Source of the DNA: Syncephalis fuscata
Lineage: Eukaryota > Zoopagomycota > Zoopagomycetes > Zoopagales > Piptocephalidaceae
Length of the DNA: 64,000 bases
Assembly: GCA_025786725.1 (NCBI GenBank)
Contig: JAHLTZ010000022.1
Location: 1 to 64,000, forward strand
Direction: 5' to 3'
Below are positions 38,634 through 48,605 of this stretch, piece after piece. The position numbers and the translations under genes were made by a program. Each line of letters begins with the position of its first letter. Position 1 is the first letter of the stretch. The notes beneath the pieces were generated by a model that did not search any database, was not told the DNA's origin, and worked only from the letters and a program-made list of their open reading frames with translations.

Positions 38634-41600
38634 ATGAAGTTTCCATTGCCGTCGTTTCCACCATTGTCGTTGCGCTTGTGGCCGTTACAACCATGGTGGA
38701 TGCTAATCCAGCCTTAGTTCGTCGTAGTATGTTGCAATAACAATAAATATGCCATAACATTATGCTTACTAACAACATTGCTAACTAATAATTATAGTGA
38801 GCTGTAAGTTGTATTGTATATTAATTAGATATACACTGATTATATACTGTGCATTGTATGCGTTAACAACTTAATATTAATAGATGGTAAGTTATATTAT
38901 ATATTAATTGATCATTGCTAATTTTATATCATGTACTGTATCCATTAATAACTTGATATTAGCGGATTGTAAGTTGTATTATATATTAACTGACTATAAA
39001 CTAATCACATGTTATGCTTTATATGTATCAATGACTTAATACTAATAGGCGGTAAGTGATATTGTATATTGCTGATTATAAACTAATTATACCATGTATT
39101 GTGTATATCAACAACTTAATATAATAGATGGTAAGTAGCATTGTATATTAACTGATTATGCGCTAATTATATACTATGCACCGTGTATATCAATAACTAA
39201 TACTAATAGCATGTAAGTTATATTGTACATTAATTCAGTATTGGCTAACTATATATTATGCGTGCGTGTATCAATAACTTAATACTAATAGGCTGTAAGT
39301 AGCATTATATATCAACCGACTTATAAATTAATTATGTGTCATGCACTATGTGCATCAATAACTTGGTGGAATAGTTAGTAAGTAACACTGTATATTAACT
39401 GACTATACACTAATTATATATTATGTATTGCGCGTGTATCAATAATTTAATATAATAGAGTAAGTTATATGTATATTAACTAATTACCCACTAATTATAT
39501 CCATGTACTGTGCGTATCAACAACTTAATAATATAGGATGTAAGTTATATATATACATATATATATATTGACTATGTATTAATTATGTTTTATATATTGT
39601 ATGCATCGATAATTTACTATAATAGGCAGTAAGTTGTATTGTGTATTGATTAATCACTCACTAATCACATGCTATTTACTAATTACGCTGACTATTTAAT
39701 ATTAATAGGGAGTAAGTGATATTACATATTAACTGACTATATATTAACTATGTTATTTACTAATAATGCGAATTATTTAATATAATAGGCAGTAAGTGGT
39801 ATTGTATATTAATTGGCTATACATTAACTATACTATTTATTGATGGTATTAACTGTTTAATATTAATAGATTGTAAGTTGTATTATTTATAAATTAATTA
39901 TGCTATTTACTAATTGTACCAATTATTTAATATTAATAGATGGTAAGTGGCAGTGTGTATTAGCTGACTATAAATTAACTATGCTATTTACTAATATACC
40001 AATTGTTTAATATTAATAGGCCGTAAGTTGTATTGTGTATTAATTAACTATAAATTAACTATACTATTTGCTGATTGTATCGATTATTTAATATTAATAG
40101 GATGTAAGTAGTATTGTATATTATTTTATTTTTTTTATTTTGAAGAGCTTGTGAGCCCCCGCTGCGCATAATTAAAGAATTTGCGCTGCTTCCCACTATA
40201 TTTGGACTTTTCCAAACTTTTAACGGGTGGACTGCCACGTTTTTGCGCAAAATCTGGTCCATATAGATTTTACACGGGGGCCATCTTCCTTTAAATGGTG
40301 CTACACAGCACTATTCTCTTGAAGTTGGTCCCAATTGGGTTTTCCTCGGCTATTCTGGCCAAGGTCTTGTTTCCGGACCTACTTATTGGGTTCTGGTTTG
40401 CAATTTGTTAACTAGAGAAAACTGGAGGGGGGATTTTCCACTTAAGGATTGATTCAAACTGAGGTTTGAACCCGGAGCCTTCAGCTCGGGAGACGCTGCC
40501 TTACCAACTGGGCTAGCAACGTCCCCTAGTATTGTATATTAACTGACTATGTACTAATCATATACTATTTACTAATTATACCAATTGTTTAATATTAATA
40601 GGGGGTAAGTGGTATTGTATATTAATTGACTATACATTAATTATACTATTTACTGCTTGTATTAATTATTTAACATTAATAGTTAGTAAGTTACATTGTG
40701 TATTAACTGACTATATACTAACCATATACTGTTTACTAATGGTATTAATTATTTAATATTAATAGAATGTAAGTAATATTGTATATTAATTAACAATATA
40801 TCAACTATGCTATTTACTAATTGTACCAATTGTTTTATATTAATAGGCGGTAAGTTGTATTTTTGCCAATTGATTGCTCACTAATCACATGCTACTTATT
40901 AATTGTATTAATTATTTAATATTAATAGCTCGTAAGTGATATTGTATATTAATTGACTACTCACTAATTACATGCTATTTACTGACTGTACTAATTATTT
41001 GATATTAATAGCTAGTAAGTGGTATTGTATATCAATGGATTATACACTAATTATATACTATGTGCGTCAACAAACTAATATCAATAGAATGTAAGTTGTG
41101 CTATATTCATTGATTACTGACATAATCATATTATGTATTATGTATATTAACAACTTAATATAATAGGTCGTAAGTTGTATTGCGTACTTATTAGTTATTG
41201 ACTAATTATATACCATGTATTGTGTATATCAACAACTCAATATAATAGAATGTAAGTAGCATTGTATATTAATTGACTATAAACTAATTACATGCTATTT
41301 ACTGTGTATATCAATAACTTAATACTAATAGATTGTAAGTTGCATTGTATAGTAACTGACTATGCATTAATCACATTCAATCTATTATGTGTATCAATAT
41401 ATTAATATTACTAGGCAGTAAGTGGTGATATTGTATATTAACTGACTATACATTAACTATGCTATTTACTGGTTGTACCGATTATTTAATATCAATAGAA
41501 TGTAAGTTATGTTGTACATTAATCGACTATGTACTAACCACATGCTATTTACTGTGCATCCACTTAATATAATAGGCGGCAAGTTGTAGTGTGTATTGAT

Positions 41601-41899
41601 TGATTTTTGACTAATTATATAACGTGTATTGTATACATCAACAACTTAATATTAATAGAGAGTAAGTTACATTATATATTAATTGGCCATAAACTAATTA
41701 TATACTATGTACTGTATACGTTAACAAATTAATAGCTTGTAAGTTGTATTGTATATTGATCGACTATGTACTAATCACATACTATTTACCGTGTATATCA
41801 ATATATTAATACTAATAGGCTGTAAGTAGCATTGTATATTAATGGCTTATATATTAATTATATGGCATATGATATCTTTATTCGTAAATACAGAATAAT
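38634..41899 (+). CDS. Secreted Cys-rich peptide gene built of 33 micro-exons
   Basis: Exon 1 (38634-38726) encodes a signal peptide: Met-Lys-Phe, then SIAVVSTIVVALVAVTTM and an Ala-Asn-Pro region. It ends in phase 1 at a GTATGT donor. Micro-exons follow, each between AG and GTAAGT, starting at 38798 (6 nt), 38884, 38963 (6 nt), 39049, 39128, 39210, 39292, 39375, 39469 (1 nt), 39537, 39626, 39709, 39789, 39870, 39940, 40020, 40101, 40602, 40683, 40766, 40847, 40929, 41012, 41088, 41167, 41249, 41332, 41415, 41499, 41576, 41659, 41736 and 41819; all others are 3 nt. The last acceptor (41893) gives a TAA across the junction. With the 1-nt exon treated as length 3n, the phase-1 reading has no stop and eight cysteines. 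One donor (41579) is GCAAGT. The signal frame needs one extra base near 38642. Function unknown; splicing is inferred. Confidence 0.72.
38727..41893 (+). repeat. Tandem array of 34 homologous introns
   Basis: Units of about 70-95 bp (mostly 80-83) repeat from 38804 to 41893. The shared pattern is GTAAGTTGTATTGTATATTA, then ACTGACTAT, an ACTAAT or ATTAAC block, TATACTATTTACT or TATGTACTGTG, and an end of AACTTAATATTAATAG. The 5' splice site, a branch-like CTAAT/CTGAC element and the TAATAG acceptor are the best conserved parts; the three bases between acceptor and next donor are the least conserved. Intron 1 (38727-38797) is related only at its ends. Neighbouring units share sub-variants (units around 39700-40100 and 40560-41000 have the TATTTACT form), pointing to local tandem duplication. 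Confidence 0.9.
40124..40526 (-). mobile_element. tRNA-derived SINE inside intron of the micro-exon array
   Basis: A ~403-bp insertion on the minus strand. Its head (40526 downward) is tRNA-like: GGGGACGTTGC, an A box TAGCCCAGTTGG (40515-40504) and a B box GGTTCAAACC (40472-40463), so it would carry an internal RNA polymerase III promoter. An unrelated body follows, and it ends in an A/T-rich tail read on the minus strand as an A-rich run (40140-40124). It is bounded by a perfect 15-bp duplication, TAGTATTGTATATTA, at 40109-40123 and 40527-40541. Removing the element and one repeat restores an 80-nt intron of the array type. The GC content and style differ from everything around it. Confidence 0.9.
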
Positions 41900-42635
41900 C
41901 GATGGTTTCAAGACATCAGCATTGATAGTGCAATCAAACCACTATTCCAATACACTTTAGGTATATATTCGGTAAAAATCAGGACCATTTGACAACTATG
42001 CCGTCCAGTCTATTTATATATCAAGTTTTGGCCAATGCTCCGGTTTATCCAGTCTTTAATCAATGAGATCATTATTTTATCAACAAGCTTGCAATCAGTT
42101 GTTTCTATTCAACTGTGCAAGCTTATAGTAATAAACTTATGGTTTCATCTTAACTATATACAATCAAATTGCTATATTTATAATCATGTCCTATTTGCAT
42201 CCAATGCTTAACAGATTAGACTAGCACAAGTTATGTCCCTATATTATTTACAAATATTATATATTATATATACCGTTGTTGAAAATGGGACATTAATACT
42301 GTTTATTATTTGCTTTGGCTGTGTAAGCTGCAACAAGACAAGCAATGAAATATTGAATGTAATAACATTTATTTCATATTGTACATTTGTATATTATGCT
42401 ATTAACTATAATGATATTTAAACAATTAATAAACTTTTATTTAATAAACTAAGTAAATATATTATGCAACAGTAAAAAGAAATAAAAATTATTATAAGAT
42501 AGAAAATTTTAAACAATGATGCAAAGCGAATGCTATAAAATTGGTCGAGATATTGACCAATATACTATAGTCAGGATGGAATTGTAATTAAATAAGTTAA
42601 ATATGAGTTTAATTAATAGTACAAACAAGGTGTAA
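41900..42635. other. Region downstream of micro-exon array, no gene seen
   Basis: AT-rich. Possible polyadenylation signals (AATAAA) for the micro-exon gene at about 42129 and 42427. The small frame at 42233 has an ATG and is hydrophobic, but nothing supports it. Confidence 0.4.
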
Positions 42636-42915
42636 TCAGTAAAAACATGTTTTCTTAGGTTTACGCTTACAGTTGCTTATTTCTATCCAAATGAAATTTA
42701 GGTTTTTAACTTTTAAATAAAAAGAATGTCCGCCGCGATTATCAAGAGTAAATTTATTGTTTTTATTTATGAGTTTCTTGCTAAGCAGTAAAGCTTCATC
42801 TCCGCCACATCTAACTTGTGAAAATACACCATGTATTAACAAAGCATTTCCGAGTAATATAGGTTTGGATGTAGTTGTCATTAACATATTATTAGAGCGT
42901 GAATGCAAACAATAC
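42636..42915 (-). pseudogene. Possible distant relic of the secreted-protein family
   Basis: This 93-codon open frame contains VRCGGDEALLLSKKLINKN, which resembles in order and spacing the VYVTCGDES...LFYKDLMQKN block of the three secreted paralogues at 59.9-63.5 kb; a Cys-ending strand follows in both. No splice-connected neighbours or signal peptide found. The similarity is by eye and weak, so chance is quite possible. Confidence 0.25.
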
Positions 42916-42917
42916 AT

Positions 42918-43825
42918 TATAATATGACCAGTAGTTACTTAGTCATAAGACAAAGTAAAAGCATTAGTAGCTAGTTATTTTTATTATCTGCTCATGGCAA
43001 TATTAACGAATAATATAAAAACAAAGCCTACGTTATATGTGTAAATCCAAAAAAAATTTAAGCTAAACTACAAAGTATTTTCAAAATGTCGTGACCGCCA
43101 GTGCTATTCATAAACATTGTGTAATAGAATATGTTGCAAAGGAAAGAAAAAAGCAACACTCTGCTTTAAATAAGCCAATAATAAGCATTTAACCAAGTAT
43201 ATCTTTCATCTATAATCTACAATGCTATATTAGTTTAGTTTAATGCAATGCAGCCATAAGCGAATGTAAAAATAGTTCAATTTTTGACAGAATGACCTTA
43301 ATTTACTTGAAATACTAGTAGATTTAATCAACAGTGTTGATGATTTTATATTTGGGTTGTAGCACACTATTGAAGGTTACAATGGTTCAAATGATAGCTG
43401 TATCAATACCAACGACCAAGGCCAACACACGTTCTTTATGATTTTGTTTAAAAGTATGCCACAATGCTATGCCTCCTCTATTGACAGCGAATCAACACGG
43501 CAAATCAAGTTTCCTTTTATTTACTTGTTTGAATTGTCCAAAAGCATCAACAAAATCTAATAAAACCTGCACACTAATTAATGAGCACTAATAGCTAGCC
43601 GCACAATGTTTGCTAATACGCTCGAAATTCTTTTTAAATACAGGTTTCACATGCAGTCCACCAACCACCCATTAGTCCTTTCTCTTCTATTGTTTTATTG
43701 TTTTAAAATGAAAGAAAAGGATCAGCGCATGGCATGGCCTATATGATAGCTCAATTGTAGTTCTAAATAGCCCTTTGACATTCAGTCGATATCTTTTAGT
43801 TTGTATTCATTTTTCAACCACCATC
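42918..43825. other. Intergenic region, no gene seen
   Basis: AT-rich with no splice-connected frames. The last ~80 bp are the leader of the thioredoxin-fold gene. Confidence 0.4.
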
Positions 43826-44225
43826 ATGATTTATGATAGTAAATCAACAGAATCCATAATCCATGATATCAAGTCAGCAGAAGAGTTTAAAACCATAGTC
43901 CAGCAAAACGATGACCGCCGCATATTTGTTATCTTTTACATCACTTGGTTCGGCCATAACAAAAGAGCACTCTCGATTGCTGAATATGTAGCCAAAGAAT
44001 GCAGAGACACTCTTTTCATTAAAGTCAATGCCGAGAAATTAGAGGTCTGTTTATTTCTATCAAACTACGAGAGTATTAAACTAAATGAATGCTTTTTAGG
44101 CACTCGTCGATGCATATCATATTGATGGCTATCCTACAATGATGCTACTAAAAAGCGGAACAAGGATCAACTATCCAGGACCATTTAGCTACGATCATAT
44201 CAAGCGATTTATTAATATTCATTAA
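43826..44225 (+). CDS. Thioredoxin-fold protein lacking the CxxC active site
   Basis: Two exons (43826-44044 and 44100-44225; donor GTCTGT, acceptor TTTTAG) make 114 residues, about the length of a thioredoxin. The family layout is visible: FVIFYITWFGHNKRALSIAEYVA corresponds to the FWAxWCGPCK-helix region, LFIKVNAEKLEALVDAYHI to the KVDxD strand region, and GYPTMMLLKSG holds the cis-proline strand. The residues in the places of the two catalytic cysteines are Phe and Asn (WFGHNK), so it cannot do thiol-disulfide exchange in the usual way. It might be a redox-inactive chaperone or scaffold. I start at ATG 43826. The frame extends upstream without another ATG. Confidence 0.72.
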
Positions 44226-44388
44226 ATAAACTGAAATTTACTAGCCACTATTCATTATACTACTTTTATTTGGACTGCAGTTGCAATTGATCGGTTAATA
44301 TCATTTCCTTGTTGTTGGCACGAATCTTTTTTACGGCCATTCTTTCTTTCTTAGTCCCATTCTCGTCCTAGCTACCGTCCAGAAGACA

Positions 44389-44787
44389 ATGCACACACTC
44401 ACCCGTCAAGAAGAGGAAAAGCTGTTGGAGGCCTTTCGGATCAAGGCACGAAAGGCGTGCGATCCCGATATTAAAGGTAGTGGATGAATTTTATGGCGAC
44501 TTGCTGCTTGCTCGTTACTGACTAGACGAATTCAATGTAGCCTTCGCCGCGTGTGCAGCTGGACGCACAGTCAGCGTGATATTTGCCTGTCGAAGCCTGC
44601 AAAAGCAAATGAACGCTTGTCTCAAGGCCTAGTAAGTAGACAAGTAGTGCGCCTCATTCCCTCTACATTTGCTTATGTATATAATAATCTTATTAGCGGT
44701 AAAAGTGGCGAATTGGAACGTATGAAGTTGGGGCGACTACAGGAGAAACGCGCTGCTGCATCTGCTAATGGCATCAATCCTACATAG
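44389..44787 (+). CDS. CMC1: CMC1-family mitochondrial CX9C protein
   Basis: Three exons (44389-44476, 44526-44631, 44697-44787) give 94 residues. The Cys pattern KACDPDIK...FAACAAGRTVSVIFACRSLQ...NACL matches the Cmc1 family, with a clear C-x9-C pair (CRSLQKQMNAC) and the FxxCAxGR block. These are small intermembrane-space proteins oxidised by the Mia40 relay; Cmc1 stabilises Cox1 during cytochrome c oxidase assembly. The window also holds SCO1, another oxidase assembly factor, though not adjacent. Introns are in phases 1 and 2. The C-terminus is a charged helix ending in NPT. Confidence 0.85.
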
Positions 44788-45217
44788 GCAGTAGCAATAA
44801 TAGCCACCACAACAACGAGAAACTGAGCGGTAGATGTTTTAAATCACATACATTTTATCATCGCTAGTAAAGAATCATGCTACTATATTCAAACAGATGT
44901 ATAATGTTGTTTCATTAAAGGTCTCAATGACGAAAAGAAATGCTAACCATTCATAAGACCAAGTAATAAAACTATGACCGGTCAACCTCAATCGAATTAA
45001 CCGTCGTCGTAATTTATCTGTATACAAGGCTTTAAATCGCGCAGTGCATCCAATTGCCATCACTTTTACTCAACAGACTAGCAAACAAATCGATTTCTGT
45101 AACACATTACTATTACCACACCTGCCACAGCTCTTTCCACCAATTCTACTTATAGTTGCTTTTATTGTTGTTATTGTTCATCTTTCTAGTCTCATTTCTT
45201 TACGTATTAAATCTCGA

Positions 45218-46864
45218 ATGTCGTACCGTAAATCTAATAACAAGGGGTCTAGAGATAGCGCTCAGTCAAATGGAATGACAACCTCGTCCACGCTAATACC
45301 CTCCGTATCGTCAGAGTATGCAACGACAGCTGCCGTAACGCCTTCTCAAATAGTTAATGACGCGTTGTCATCATCGACAATGTCAAATACGTCTGGTTCA
45401 GCAAAAGACTTGGTGAAATCAGTGGCACAAATATCGCTTAACCAATGGCTATTGGTATTATCGTTGATTGCTGGTGGCTGTTGCAGTAATGTCTACACTA
45501 TGGAAAAGATTATAAGGCAAGTATTAGACATATCATTGTGAATCATTAGACTTGTATTAACTATCACATTTAGTGGTGTACCAAAAAGCGGTAAATTTAA
45601 GAAAATATTTAATATAGTGTTTATTAATGGTAATCAATATAAATAGGTGATTTAGTAACATTTATGCAATTCTTATTTGTGGCTATCGAGGGATTTGTTG
45701 GACATTTCCAACCTTCACGCTATGGCCTGCTTAAACCACGAGCCGTACCTATTAAGCGATGGCTGTATATGGTTGCTCTATTCTACACGCTGTCTATGTT
45801 AAATAATAGAGCTCTTGGCTATCAAATATCTATGCCACTTCATATTGTATTTAGATCAGGTGGTCTACTGGTCAATATGATATTTGGATGGTTATTGGCT
45901 GGAAAACGGTAAGTTATCTTATTAATTAAGTAGAAATAAGCCATTAACTATAACAACGATTAGTTATACGTTAATGCAAGTTGGATCCATTATGCTAGTG
46001 ACAGCTGGTGTAGTAATGGCCACGGTCTATTCTAATCTATCATCATCATCATCATCCAAGGTAAGTAATTTGATATGTTAATTGAGTATACACTACTAAC
46101 TAGGGACAATACTAGACGAGTGATGATAATAATGCATCCTACACCGAGTGGCTAATTGGCATTTCACTTTTAGTTATGGCTATGTTTTTTACCGCTGGTC
46201 TAGGATTATTACAAGAAAAAACCTATGCTACCTATGGCAAGCATTGGCGAGAATCAATGTTTTATGTGGTATGTTTAGCCAATCAATTTAAATAACATCC
46301 AACTTATGTAAATATTCTTTCTATTTATTCATGTATAGCATTTTCTATCTTTGCCCATTTTTTTCTTCGTAAGACATGATATGATGAAGCAATTTGAGGC
46401 ATTAAGTGCCTCACCATTAATTGACTTACATCAATGGACACACATCTATTTACCGGCATCCATCGCATCTATTACTAATCTAATTCTGCCTTCAGTAGCA
46501 ATACCCGAGTTATGGATTTATTTAGCACTGAATATATTGACTCAGTAAGTAGTATAAAGTCTAGCATGGTCACTGCTAACAAATATATAGATACATTTGT
46601 ATTAGTGGTGTTAATCGACTGACCTCCATTGCCTCCTCATTAACCGTCAATCTTATTTTAAATATTCGAAAAATGATAAGCTTACTATTATCGGTATGGA
46701 TATTCGGTAATCGACTTGGATTGATGGCCAGTCTAGGCTGTGCTTTAGTGTTCTTAGGTACATTACTCTATTCTTATGCCGGTACTAAACAAAGCACTAC
46801 CACCACCACCACCATATCATCATCCAATACAGCGACAAAAACTAAATTAGAGAAACAGCAATAG
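45218..46864 (+). CDS. Nucleotide-sugar transporter, SLC35B4/Yea4-like
   Basis: Multi-pass membrane protein of 435 residues from seven exons with a perfect frame: 45218-45516, 45574-45590, 45647-45908, 45964-46060, 46116-46268, 46339-46544, 46591-46864. Diagnostic blocks are TFMQFLFVAIEGFVGH, LNNRALGYQISMPLHIVFRS, GLLQEKTYATYGKHWRESMF and SSLTVNLILNIRKMISLLLS, matching SLC35B4 and yeast Yea4, which carry UDP-GlcNAc and UDP-xylose into the ER/Golgi. A role in glycan or chitin precursor supply is plausible. The ~70-residue Ser/Thr-rich N-terminus is non-conserved. Exon 2 is a 17-nt micro-exon and intron 1 begins GCAAGT; both are forced by the protein alignment. The C-terminus is a Thr/Lys-rich tail with KLEKQQ; no classic ER-retrieval motif is evident. 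Confidence 0.9.
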
Positions 46865-47065
46865 TATAAATTAGCAGTGTTTGCACATAATCCTTATAAT
46901 AAATCTAATGATGTCTAACATTGATGCGATTTAAACTATTTAATGTCTATAGCTAGTGTCATCATATCGATACATCTATCTACTATATTGTTATTATATT
47001 AATCCTTTGTAACAAATTCCATCTAATAGTTTATTGTACAATCGAGATAGTGTTAAAAAATAAAG

Positions 47066-48532
47066 TTAAGAGATCTCTGCTTCAATTTCATTTTCAAGCC
47101 AATCGTAATTATCATCATCCTCACTATTGCCATCGATATCGTCATGTTTCTTCTCTTCTACATCTTCCATAGCAGCTGCAATAGCATCATCCAAATCATC
47201 TATATTCATTTCATCGTTGTCATCTATTGGTGAGTTAATAGGAGGTGGTACTTTGGCAAGCATTGATTTAACTATGCTTGACTGGTCTCCTCGTGTCTTT
47301 TCTTCGTCGGAATCGCTAGTAGACTCGGAACCATCTCCATCTGAAGACGAATCGGAACTACCAGAACTAGAAGTGCCACTATCGGAAGATGTACCACTAA
47401 TGTCGTCGTCATCATCATCCGAACTTGTAGAAGAGTAAATATCTGTATTGGCAGCCGTATTTGCTGGTTGTGCTATATTGCTAGTATTAACAGTAACTGG
47501 CGTGTAAATTGAAGGCTTTTGATTCACTGAGCTGGGCAAGTGTCTAACTGTATTTGATGAACTAGGCAGAACTGGGTCTACTTCAATAAAATCATCTTCA
47601 AAATCATCATTCAAAACAGGCGATGATTGTTTTATAGGTGCATTCGACGCAGTTATAGGTCGTGCCTTGATTGCTTTCTTGGGTAATTTAATTGTTTCTT
47701 TGTTTGATTTTGTGGTAGCAGTAGTCGTAGCAGCGGTGGTGGCAGTCTGGCGTGTGGGTAACATAAGTGTTGTATTGCTTTCATTTTTGTTTTCTTCTGT
47801 TTCTTTGTTATTAGTGCTACTGTTGCTACTACGTGATGTAGATGCTGCATATTGAAACTGATAGACTTGTGGCTGATGTTCTAATGTAAACGACTATTAT
47901 TATATATTATATATTATATATTATTAATAATTAACTATACAGAATATCAAAGATACACTTACATTGGTATCTGGATCAAATACAAGTAGACAATCAGTAG
48001 CGCGTGCATCGGCTCTTTTTCCAGTAAATTGCGGCCCGTTCTAAATCATAGCTCTATTAAATATCTATCTATTACAACCAACTATGGTACTTACAGCATT
48101 AGCATCGCCCCAGCCTAGCAATGCATCGCCCGTCTTGTCATTGCATGATAAAGTGCCATTTCGAGCTGCTCCTGCTACTTGCTTATTATCTATAATGAAT
48201 AAATATTATTATAGATCAGTATTAGAAAAGACTCATTATTAAACGCAATGACTGTGCATACACTTTAATATAACTAGATTGTCGGCATGCTTGTTTGATG
48301 GTCCTGAAGAGTCGGTGAATGTGTCACTAATTATAACGTCAAAAGTGCCTTCGGTAGGCAGTGGTGCTTCCATTCGTGTATTGATGCAAGTGTTGTTTTG
48401 AAAAGTGAAGTGGTAAAGAAGAAAGATTTGTAGTAGATGTCCGCCAATCATTGGATTCAAACTTAATAACGATTTGAGCACACTGATGCGCTGACGTAGT
48501 CCATTTCTGTATATTTGTGTTCCCCAATACAT
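47066..48532 (-). CDS. EAF-like RNA polymerase II elongation-associated factor
   Basis: The N-terminal part ends with FDVIISDTFTDSSG, and an internal exon carries ATDCLLVFDPDT, reminiscent of the ECVLIxD strand of the ELL-associated factor (EAF) N-terminal domain. The C-terminal exon (47764-47066) is a Ser/Asp/Glu-rich acidic tail ending in DDNYDWLENEIEAEIS, like the transactivating tail of EAF1/2. EAF proteins bind ELL and promote transcription elongation. Other exons lie at about 47990-48040 and 48094-48190. The junction between exon 1 and exon 2 (near 48240) does not keep frame with any splice sites I can find, and another frame opens in exon 1, so the N-terminus is uncertain. It could also be an unrelated acidic nuclear protein. 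Confidence 0.55.
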
Positions 48533-48605
48533 TATTTATCGATATAGGACTTAGTACATGTATAATTTATAAAGATTTTTGACAAGTTAAACGCAAACAG
48601 ATATC
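48533..48605. promoter_or_regulatory. 73-bp divergent promoter
   Basis: Shared spacer between the EAF-like gene (minus) and the F-box gene (plus). AT-rich with a TATA-like TATAATTTATAAAG at about 48559-48572. A shared bidirectional promoter is an inference from the spacing. Confidence 0.4.

Noticed and set aside
40059-40262. 67-codon minus-strand ORF
   Set aside because: It spans the SINE tail and array intron sequence; no start context or homology.
40450-40526. Genuine tRNA gene on the minus strand
   Set aside because: A and B boxes are good, but the sequence has a 330-bp tail, a target duplication and an A-rich end, and the acceptor stem does not close properly, so it is a SINE head.
38804-41893. 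CRISPR-like array (repeats with short variable spacers)
   Set aside because: The variable part is only 3 nt, the repeats are diverged from each other, the genome is eukaryotic, and the conserved edges are exact splice-site consensus sequences.
38804-41893. Plain minisatellite with no function
   Set aside because: Not excluded by experiment, but a satellite does not predict exact triplet spacing, conserved splice signals, an open phase, even cysteines and an upstream signal-peptide exon.
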